DNA of 5,357 nucleotides. It comes from Verrucomicrobiales bacterium (GTDB lineage Bacteria > Verrucomicrobiota > Verrucomicrobiae > Limisphaerales > UBA9464). The DNA is taken from NCBI GenBank assembly GCA_005789375.1, contig SXXZ01000361.1:1-5357 (forward strand). Reading direction: 5' to 3'. This document shows, piece by piece, positions 1 through 5,357 of this stretch. Numbering within the stretch: the stretch's first letter is position 1; each line of letters starts with the position of its first letter. Made by a program: the position numbers and the translations under genes. The notes under the pieces are model-generated. The model searched no databases and was not told the DNA's origin. It worked only from the letters and a program-made list of their open reading frames with translations.

Positions 1-638
1 AATCCGGTTCGGGCAGCCAAATCGCGATCGTGCGTCACGAGGACCAACGCGGTGCCGGCTCGGGCATTCAGTTCAAATAGCAGCTCGGTAATCTTCACAG
101 CCGTGGCCGGGTCCAGATTACCGGTGGGCTCATCAGCGAACAAAATGCGGGGCTGGTTTATGAACGCTCGAGCCAACGCCACACGCTGCTGCTCGCCGCC
201 CGACAGTTGCGCTGGATAATGGTGGAGTCGCTCCGACAGTCCGACCCATCCCAGCAACTCACGAGCCCGTCCCTCAGCCTCGGAAGAGCCCTTCAATTCG
301 GCAGGAACCAGAACGTTCTCGAGTGCGGTGAAGGTGGGTAGGAGCTGAAAATTCTGGAAGACGAACCCGACATACTCATTACGGATACGAGCGCGGCCAT
401 CTTCGTCGAGAGCCCCCAGATCGTGACCTGCCAACCGAACCACACCGCCGGTGGGATAATCTAGGCCTGCACACAATCCCAGCAGGGTCGTCTTCCCAGA
501 ACCGCTGGGGCCAACGATGGCACAGGTCTCGCCCGGCAACAGGCGCAGGTCGACTTGGTCCAGCACGGTCAATCGACTGCCGTCACTGGTCGAGTGAACC
601 TTGCTCAGGTTACGAACTTCGAGAATGGGCTCGGTCAC
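1..638 (-). CDS. ABC transporter ATP-binding protein, LolD/MacB/YbbA-like (3' end beyond window)
   Basis: This is a cytoplasmic ATPase subunit that would energise an inner-membrane permease of the MacB/LolCE class (lipoprotein release, efflux or related envelope export). The minus strand reads 212 codons without a stop and runs off the left edge. All nucleotide-binding motifs are intact: Walker A GPSGSGKTT (residues 43-51), Q-loop Gln95 in FQNFQLLP, signature LSGGEQQR (145-152), Walker B ILFADE (165-170) with the D-loop NLD (174-176), and switch His203 in VTHD. The family is usually about 220-240 residues, so only a short C-terminal tail is missing. I chose the GTG at 636-638 because it gives the typical N-terminus MTEPILEVRNLSK. 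The stretch upstream has no ATG in frame and no good Shine-Dalgarno. The family assignment is firm, but the substrate cannot be told. A partner permease is expected just left of the window. The gene lies 77 bases downstream of the NTF2-like gene on the same strand. Confidence 0.93.
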   Translation of the reverse strand, partial: MTEPILEVRNLSKVHSTSDGSRLTVLDQVDLRLLPGETCAIVGPSGSGKTTLLGLCAGLDYPTGGVVRLAGHDLGALDEDGRARIRNEYVGFVFQNFQLLPTFTALENVLVPAELKGSSEAEGRARELLGWVGLSERLHHYPAQLSGGEQQRVALARAFINQPRILFADEPTGNLDPATAVKITELLFELNARAGTALVLVTHDRDLAARTG

Positions 639-715
639 GCGGTGAGCGAAGCAGAGGGAGGATTCCAAGGCGAGTCGATGGTGCCCGAACGAGCGGGATT
701 GCTTGTCTGGGAGTC
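639..715. other. Short intergenic gap, NTF2-like gene to ABC ATPase gene
   Basis: This 77-base spacer lies between two leftward genes. The only structure I see is a 4-bp stem (CCCG/CGGG, roughly 683-696) with a 6-base loop and no following T-run, so it is not a convincing terminator. I see no clear promoter boxes for the ATPase gene, which is compatible with readthrough from the upstream gene. Confidence 0.5.
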
Positions 716-1306
716 TTACTGTTCTAGGCGGCCCTTGATCCAACGGATCCCGCGGCCGATCCCCGGAACATGATCCCAAAGTCCGGCCGCACTGTCCCAG
801 TAATCTTGGTGGATGAGAACTCGGCCCTGATCATCGAAGCGAACCAAGGTCATTCCTAAGGTGCGAATCGTTTCGCCCGCTGCGACCTTCTTCATCCGAA
901 CATCCATGGTCCAACGCACATAATAAAAACCGTCGGCCGAGCGGGTTACATCTTCGATGTTGGCCGTGATGCTCTCGGCGGCCTCCACGGTCGCCTGAAA
1001 ATAAGTCTGGATGTTGGTGGCACCGCGCCGGCTCACCAAGGTGTCGTTGAGGTAGGCATCTGGAGCGTAGACAGTCAGGGTCTGGCTGCGGACCGAATCG
1101 GCATCAATACGCGACAAGAACAGCTTGAGCCGCTCGATCCCTTGCCGTTCCGCCGAAGAACCGACCACCACCGTGGGGCGTGCCTCCATTTCGGCCCGTA
1201 CGACCCGGAAGCCGGCAGCACTGTCGGTCACTCGAGGCACGCCCGAGCAACCCAACCCAATCACCAAAAATAATCCACCCAGGCAAAACAGGAAAACCCA
1301 CTTCAT
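716..1306 (-). CDS. Exported NTF2-like (SnoaL-fold) protein, probable lipoprotein
   Basis: This 196-residue protein has an N-terminal export signal: Met-Lys, then a hydrophobic stretch (residues 3-19) ending at Cys20 in IGLGCSG. Cys20 could be lipidated, but the lipobox is imperfect because position -3 is Gly and position -2 is Leu. Residues about 55-172 look like an NTF2-like cone fold: an N-terminal helix (GIERLKLFLSRID), a YAPDAYLNDTLVSRRG segment, a helix (IQTYFQATVEAAESI), then strands around FYYVRWTMDVRM and MTLVRFDDQGRVLIHQDYWD. The C-terminus, DYWDSAAGLWDHVPGIGRGI followed by RWIKGRL, resembles the tail of 'nuclear transport factor 2 family' proteins known from proteobacteria, often encoded near cyclopropane-fatty-acid synthase genes; I recall this and have not searched it. 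The start is supported by AGGA seven bases upstream of the ATG. The protein probably acts at the membrane or in the periplasm. Whether it is an enzyme or a binding protein is unknown. Confidence 0.82.
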   Translation of the reverse strand: MKWVFLFCLGGLFLVIGLGCSGVPRVTDSAAGFRVVRAEMEARPTVVVGSSAERQGIERLKLFLSRIDADSVRSQTLTVYAPDAYLNDTLVSRRGATNIQTYFQATVEAAESITANIEDVTRSADGFYYVRWTMDVRMKKVAAGETIRTLGMTLVRFDDQGRVLIHQDYWDSAAGLWDHVPGIGRGIRWIKGRLEQ

Positions 1307-1361
1307 AGGTTAATCCTGCTCTGCCTGAGTTGAAATGCAACCCAGCGGGTTTTGTACCGAT
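1307..1361. other. Short intergenic gap with Shine-Dalgarno for the NTF2-like gene
   Basis: This 55-base spacer separates the methyltransferase stop from the NTF2-like start. Read on the minus strand, AGCAGGAT sits just upstream of the ATG at 1304-1306 and is a reasonable ribosome binding site. A small hairpin (AACCC at 1339-1343 with GGGTT at 1347-1351, 3-base loop) is followed by Ts only on the plus strand, so it should not stop leftward transcription effectively. I see no distinct promoter. Confidence 0.5.
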
Positions 1362-2567
1362 TCAGCGCACTAACTCGTAGGCCGCTCCCTTGAGGTACTC
1401 GGTCTCGGGAATGCTCGGCAGGATCGGATGATCCGGAGACTGCGAGTAGGTCGCAACCCGACGCAGGAGCTTGCGCTGGTCGTAGGCCGCGCTCAGGGCC
1501 ACATCCTCGAAGAGGCGGCCATCGACGTGGTGCGAACAGCAGAAGGTTGCCAGCGTGCCTCCGGGCTTGAGCAGTTTCAGCGCACGCACATGGATCTCCT
1601 TGTATCCACGCAAGGCGTCAGGCACCGAGGCCCGATTTCGGGTAAAGCTCGGAGGATCGAGAATGATTAGGTCAAACATCGGCACCAATCGTTCATTGGG
1701 GCCGGTGGCTGTTTTGGCCTTGAGCCAATCGAAGACGTTGCACACCTCGAACTGGGTGTTGCCTGAGAGTCGGTTCCGCTCGGCATTGATGCGGGCGGCC
1801 TGAACGGCGTCTTCGCTCTGATCCAACGCGATGACTTGGCGAGCTCCACCACGAGCACAGTGCAGGGCGAATCCGCCCACGAAAGTGAAGCAATCCAGGA
1901 CCACAGCATCCTTGGCAATGGCTCCAACGCGGGCCTGGTTGACCTGTTGATCTAAATACATGCCGGTCTTGTGTCCTGCACGCAAATCGACAGTGAATTT
2001 CAGTCCATTGATGGCGACATCGACTGTCTCGACCGGCTCTCCAGCCAGGAGGCCCGACAACGGAGGCAATCCCTCAAACTGCCGGGAAGCGATCTCGTTG
2101 CGCTCGTACACCGACTGGGGCTGAAGCACCTTTTGGATGGCCTTTACGATGTCCGCCTTGTGCTTTTCCATGCCCAGCGAGCTGATCTGAAGGACCACCA
2201 CATCACCGTACTTGTCGATGATTAGTCCGGACAGCTGGTCCGCCTCGGCACTCACCACGCGAAAGGAGGTGGCATCGGGCATTTGACGCTTACGGACCGC
2301 CAACGCGGCCCGGAATCGTTCCACGAAGAATTCGCAGTTTACCTCGACCCGTTCGGTGGAGAGCATTCGCACCTGGATCTTGGAGCGCGAGTTGTAGAAA
2401 CCAACGCCCAGGAATCGATGGCGATGGTCTTTTAACTGCACCAATTCACCGTCGGTGGGCGGTTCAGAACTGCGTTGGATGGAGCTTGAGTAAACCCAAG
2501 GGTGTCCGGCAATGAGACGATCGGCTTCACCAGGTTTCACCACCAGGGTGATCAGAGAGGTTTCCAT
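1362..2567 (-). CDS. rlmI: RlmI-like class I SAM-dependent rRNA (cytosine-C5) methyltransferase with PUA domain
   Basis: This is a cytoplasmic 401-residue protein (E. coli RlmI is about 396), predicted to transfer a methyl group from SAM to a cytosine C5 of 23S rRNA. The N-terminal PUA domain covers about residues 5-75 and includes the characteristic GHPWVYSSSIQ (21-31) and FLGVGFYNSRSKI (52-64). A middle segment ends in AGHKTGMYLDQQ (197-208), a strong family marker. The SAM-binding motif I is VVLDCFTFVGGFALHCA (222-238), the acidic end of the next strand is ALDQS (247-251), and motif IV is ILDPPSF (302-308). The likely catalytic cysteine lies in FCCSHH (342-347), and the C-terminal HPILPSIPETEYLKG (380-394) is also typical. 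The ATG at 2565-2567 matches the family's N-terminus. An in-frame GTG at 2652-2654 would add 29 unconserved residues read from AT-rich intergenic DNA. There is no Shine-Dalgarno before the chosen start. Family membership is certain; the exact target base is inferred from E. coli. Confidence 0.93.
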   Translation of the reverse strand: METSLITLVVKPGEADRLIAGHPWVYSSSIQRSSEPPTDGELVQLKDHRHRFLGVGFYNSRSKIQVRMLSTERVEVNCEFFVERFRAALAVRKRQMPDATSFRVVSAEADQLSGLIIDKYGDVVVLQISSLGMEKHKADIVKAIQKVLQPQSVYERNEIASRQFEGLPPLSGLLAGEPVETVDVAINGLKFTVDLRAGHKTGMYLDQQVNQARVGAIAKDAVVLDCFTFVGGFALHCARGGARQVIALDQSEDAVQAARINAERNRLSGNTQFEVCNVFDWLKAKTATGPNERLVPMFDLIILDPPSFTRNRASVPDALRGYKEIHVRALKLLKPGGTLATFCCSHHVDGRLFEDVALSAAYDQRKLLRRVATYSQSPDHPILPSIPETEYLKGAAYELVR

Positions 2568-2718
2568 TTTTGTAAACAAACGTACAACTGCGTAGAAATG
2601 ACAGGATGCTGGAAAAATCAGATTCTGAAAAGTTTTTTGTAACACCCCTGTCACAGGAATTTATTTTTTGCGGCTTTTGGCTTTCGTTGGGATCGGCTCC
2701 TCCGTCTAGGCTCCACTC
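2568..2718. promoter_or_regulatory. Divergent AT-rich intergenic region with three short palindromes
   Basis: This 151-base region lies between the starts of the methyltransferase (leftward) and the propeller protein (rightward), so it should hold both promoters. It is clearly more AT-rich than the genes, with several T and A runs. Three imperfect palindromes are visible: TTTGTAAACAAA (2569-2580), one base upstream of the methyltransferase ATG; TCAGATTCTGA (2618-2628); and CCTGTCACAGG (2647-2657). They differ in sequence, so they are not repeated copies of one operator. For the leftward gene I found GTGACA as a -35-like hexamer, but no adequate -10 at proper spacing. Confidence 0.5.
2637..2665 (+). 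promoter_or_regulatory. Possible sigma70-like promoter for the propeller gene
   Basis: TTGTAA (2637-2642) and TTTATT (2660-2665) each match the -35 and -10 consensus at four of six bases and are separated by exactly 17 bases. The start of transcription would fall near 2672, giving a leader of about 47 bases. The CCTGTCACAGG palindrome fills most of the spacer, a position suited to a repressor. In AT-rich DNA such matches arise easily, so this is only a candidate. Confidence 0.25.
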
Positions 2719-5357
2719 ATGCGAAGGCTCATCGGCTTCCTGTTTCTAAGCCTTGCCGGAATTCTCCTAGCCCAACACGCGCCTCCCTCTCCGGCCTGGT
2801 CGGAGGCGACAGAGGGGAGTAAGCGTTTTCAACTCAGCTCCGGACTCCGACTCGATGTCTGGGCCGCGGAACCCCAACTGAGTAACAGCGTGGCTTTTGC
2901 CTTCGATGGCAAAGGACAAGCCTATCTGGCCGAGTCAGACCGTTGGGCCATCAGTGTCTTCGACATCACTCAAAAAACCAACTGGCTCTTGGCCGACATG
3001 GCCTTTCGCAGCGTCGCCGACCGGGGTGCCTTCCTCACCAATACTTTTGCCACCAACCTGAGCGTTTTAACGCGAGAGAGCGAAGTTGTGCGACGGTTGG
3101 CCGATCGGAATGGGGATGGACGGGCCGATCACTCGGATATTGTTGCGCAGGGGTTTCGCGATGCGGTGGATGGGACGGCTGCGGGTGTGCTGGCGTCTCG
3201 AGATGGGCTTTATTTCGCTAATATTCCAAGCCTCTGGCGATTGCCCTACCCCAGCGTTTCCCGCACCGCCACTCCGATCAATGCCCCACGGATAAACCCC
3301 TTGGTCAGCGGTTTCGGAGTCCACATCGGCGTCTCCGGCCATGACCTGCATGGGCTAATCCAGGGACCCGACGGGCGCATCTACATGAGCTTTGGCGACC
3401 GGGGCGCGAGCCTGACCAACCGCGAAGGACGGCGCATCCACCTTCCAGACTGTGGCGGAGTGCTCCGCTGCGAACCCGACGGCCGTTTGCTGGAGGTCTT
3501 CTGCCAAGGACTGCGCAATCCCCAGGAACTGGCCTTCGACGACGAAGGCAACCTCTGGACGGTCGATAACGATACTGCTGGAGCGGATCCCTGCCGTGTG
3601 CTGCACCTGGTCGAAGGCGGTGATTATGGGTGGCGGACCAGTTACCAGCACATGGAGGGATTCGGCCAGTGGGTGAAGGAAGAACTGTGGAAGGGCGGAC
3701 GCGATGGAATCTTGCCCTTGGCGGGCACCGTCAGCCAGGGCCCCAGCGGACTGGCTTTCTATCCCGGAACCGGTTTCGGAGAGCGTCTGGCCGGAACCTT
3801 CTTACACGCGGATTTTCCGGGCGGCGTCTGGGCGTACACCGTGAAACCTGCGGGCGTGAGTTTCGTCGTGGATCGGAAGGAGAAATTTCTCTGGAACTGC
3901 TGGCCGACCGATGTGGATTTCGGTCCCGATGGAGCGGCCTATGTCTTGGACTGGGTGAGCGGCTGGGGACAAACCCCTCGCGGTCGGATTTACCGGATCA
4001 CCCCGACCCAAACACCGACGGACGCTGAGGCCACCCTCGTGGCACAAGTCCGCCGACTCCTGTCCGAGGGGTTTGCCGAACGACCCGATGGGGAGGTCGT
4101 CGCATTGCTAGCCCATGCCGACCGCCGGATCCGGCTGGAGTCCCAATGGGAACTGGCCCGACGCGGTACCGCCGTCCTTGATCCGCTGGTCCGAATCGCG
4201 AAAGAGGGAACCTCGTTGTCACGCCGACACGCCGTCTGGGCCTTGGGGCAGCTGGCGCGACGGGAGGTCGGCTCAGCCACGACCCGCGCCTTACAATCTC
4301 TGGTTCCACTCCTCAGCGGACCAGACGCCGTCTTGGCACGGTGTGCCGCCCAGACGCTGGCAGAAAACGGGCTCGTGGCTGCACATCCAGCTCTGGTCGC
4401 CTTGCTGGATTCGCCCGACATGGGTCGCCGCGCAGTGGCCATCGATGGATTGCGCGTCCTCCGCTCTCACCGCAGCCGGGACCGATTCGAAGCCGAATCT
4501 GCAGGTCCTATCCGTCCAGACCCGGGCAGCGCCCAGCGCCTGCCCTTCTCCCTGCAATTTCCATGGAAGGCTTTCCGCCAGGCTGTGCTCATGGATGGTG
4601 GGTCGGACCTCTTCCTCAGATCGATGGCCGAACGCTGCCTGCGCAATGAACGCGCCGAGCGCGGCGAGTCCCGAAGTGCTCTGGCCGAGGCGGCCTCCGA
4701 TGCCGACCCGCGAATCCGGGAACTGGCCGTCGGTGCGATCCGTTGGATCCGTAAGGAAGAGCCGACTTTCTCAGGAGAATCTTCGGAAGACCTCCTGCGA
4801 TTTCTTGCTGACAGTCATCCGGCGGTGGTCACGGCCGCCGCCCGAACGCTCTATGACGTCCCGTGCGTCGAAGGCCTGCCGGCACTGGCCCAGTTCATCA
4901 CCCGAGTGGATTGCCCCACGAATTTGCTCACGCGAGTCATCCAAAGCTGCCTCCGTCTCGGCGCACCGCAGCATGCCCAGCAATTGGCCCAGTTGGCCAA
5001 ACGCCGGGATGCACCCAATTTCGCCCGCATCGGGGCTCTGGAAGCGTTGGCCGACTGGGGGCAACCGCCACAATTGGACCCGGTGGTGGGTTTATGGCGA
5101 CCGGCATTTGGTGGGGCTGCTCCGTTCGAACTGAAGTTTCCTATCGAAGCCAACCCAACCGGCGAAGGCTCCCTACGCAGTCGAGGAGAAGAACCCCTTT
5201 CTCCGATCCAACCCAGTCCGAAGAAGGCACCGCCCGCTCCATCGAACCCGCTGCTGGCCGCCGCCCTCGAAGCCACCAGCGGCCGGGGCACGGCTGCGAT
5301 GCCCTTGCCTCAACTCCCCTCGGATCTAGGGCGTTCACTCGACTTCGCCGAAGCTCA
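2719..5357 (+). CDS. Exported GSDH/PQQ-dehydrogenase-like beta-propeller with HEAT-like repeats, PVC type (3' end beyond window)
   Basis: This frame stays open for 879 codons to the window edge. A stop (TAG, 2707-2709) lies four codons upstream in frame, and the ATG at 2719 opens a clear signal peptide (MRRLIGFLFLSLAGILLAQ, cleavage about residues 18-21), which fixes the start; only a weak AGG lies upstream. Residues about 37-428 form a glucose/sorbosone-dehydrogenase-like propeller of the kind called 'membrane-bound dehydrogenase domain' in Planctomycetes and Verrucomicrobia. Markers are LRLDVWAAEP (43-52), an EF-hand-like loop DRNGDGRAD (129-137), GHDLHGLIQGPDG (207-219), GLRNPQELAFD (264-274), VEGGDYGW (298-305), GPSGLAFYPGTG (341-352) and PTDVDFGPDG (396-405). 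Residues about 435-790 are alanine/leucine-rich helices resembling HEAT repeats. About 800-845 is a proline-rich linker. Relatives often end in a cytochrome c (CxxCH) domain, and none is present in the visible part. The protein is probably a periplasmic or surface oxidoreductase of unknown substrate; the cofactor is inferred, not shown. Confidence 0.92.
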   Translation, partial: MRRLIGFLFLSLAGILLAQHAPPSPAWSEATEGSKRFQLSSGLRLDVWAAEPQLSNSVAFAFDGKGQAYLAESDRWAISVFDITQKTNWLLADMAFRSVADRGAFLTNTFATNLSVLTRESEVVRRLADRNGDGRADHSDIVAQGFRDAVDGTAAGVLASRDGLYFANIPSLWRLPYPSVSRTATPINAPRINPLVSGFGVHIGVSGHDLHGLIQGPDGRIYMSFGDRGASLTNREGRRIHLPDCGGVLRCEPDGRLLEVFCQGLRNPQELAFDDEGNLWTVDNDTAGADPCRVLHLVEGGDYGWRTSYQHMEGFGQWVKEELWKGGRDGILPLAGTVSQGPSGLAFYPGTGFGERLAGTFLHADFPGGVWAYTVKPAGVSFVVDRKEKFLWNCWPTDVDFGPDGAAYVLDWVSGWGQTPRGRIYRITPTQTPTDAEATLVAQVRRLLSEGFAERPDGEVVALLAHADRRIRLESQWELARRGTAVLDPLVRIAKEGTSLSRRHAVWALGQLARREVGSATTRALQSLVPLLSGPDAVLARCAAQTLAENGLVAAHPALVALLDSPDMGRRAVAIDGLRVLRSHRSRDRFEAESAGPIRPDPGSAQRLPFSLQFPWKAFRQAVLMDGGSDLFLRSMAERCLRNERAERGESRSALAEAASDADPRIRELAVGAIRWIRKEEPTFSGESSEDLLRFLADSHPAVVTAAARTLYDVPCVEGLPALAQFITRVDCPTNLLTRVIQSCLRLGAPQHAQQLAQLAKRRDAPNFARIGALEALADWGQPPQLDPVVGLWRPAFGGAAPFELKFPIEANPTGEGSLRSRGEEPLSPIQPSPKKAPPAPSNPLLAAALEATSGRGTAAMPLPQLPSDLGRSLDFAEA

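Noticed and set aside
555..773. A 72-codon plus-strand frame spanning the ABC gene start and the gap
   Set aside because: It overlaps the ATPase 5' end in antisense and the NTF2-like 3' end, has no domain and no ribosome binding site.
1339..1353. Hairpin AACCC-AGC-GGGTT followed by TT on the plus strand as a terminator
   Set aside because: The stem is only five base pairs, and the T-run is short and oriented for rightward transcription, while no rightward gene ends there.
1428..2225. Plus-strand and alternative minus-strand frames inside the methyltransferase
   Set aside because: All overlap a gene with intact family motifs throughout and show no protein-like features of their own.
2568..2654. 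N-terminal extension of the methyltransferase to the GTG at 2654
   Set aside because: The extra 29 residues do not resemble the family N-terminus, come from AT-rich intergenic DNA and would overlap the candidate plus-strand promoter.
4115..5134. A 339-codon plus-strand open frame overlapping the propeller-HEAT gene
   Set aside because: It lies in a second frame of the 2719 gene, is rich in Ser, Trp, Arg and Pro with no recognisable domain, and has no start signals. The 2719 frame is uninterrupted and matches a known architecture.
3990..5291. Several minus-strand open frames of 65-150 codons opposite the HEAT-like region
   Set aside because: High-GC coding DNA produces such antisense frames; their compositions are biased and no domain is visible.
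1..5357. Mobile elements, CRISPR arrays, tRNA or rRNA genes
   Set aside because: Reading both strands showed no transposase-like frame, spaced direct repeats, terminal inverted repeats or tRNA-like cloverleaf.

Overview
The window (about 60% GC by eye, with AT-rich intergenic DNA) looks like an ordinary chromosomal segment from a member of the Planctomycetes-Verrucomicrobia group, most likely a verrucomicrobial relative. The main evidence is the large plus-strand gene. It encodes an exported beta-propeller of the GSDH/'membrane-bound dehydrogenase' type followed by HEAT-like helices, an architecture greatly expanded in that group. No tRNA, rRNA, CRISPR array, transposase, integrase or long repeat was seen.

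Layout: three genes read leftward (minus strand) and one reads rightward. In transcription order, the leftward genes start at 2567 with an RlmI-like PUA-domain 23S rRNA cytosine methyltransferase (1362-2567). Next is a small exported, probably lipid-anchored NTF2-like protein (716-1306). Last is a LolD/MacB-type ABC transporter ATPase (638 down to 1), whose C-terminus lies beyond the left edge. The gaps between them are 55 and 77 bases and hold no convincing terminator, so cotranscription is possible. The three do not form a recognised pathway.

A 151-base AT-rich divergent intergenic region (2568-2718) separates the methyltransferase from the rightward gene. It holds three short imperfect palindromes and a plausible but weak sigma70-like promoter for the rightward gene. 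From 2719 to the right edge runs one uninterrupted reading frame of 879 codons with a signal peptide, a PQQ-dependent sugar-dehydrogenase-like propeller, alpha-helical HEAT-like repeats and a proline-rich linker. It is open at the window edge, and relatives commonly carry a cytochrome c domain at the C-terminus.

Functionally the window combines RNA modification, envelope transport and a periplasmic or surface oxidoreductase. No new multi-gene system is evident. The more interesting points are the incomplete giant propeller-HEAT protein, the envelope NTF2-like protein beside a LolD-type ATPase, and the palindromes in the divergent promoter region.
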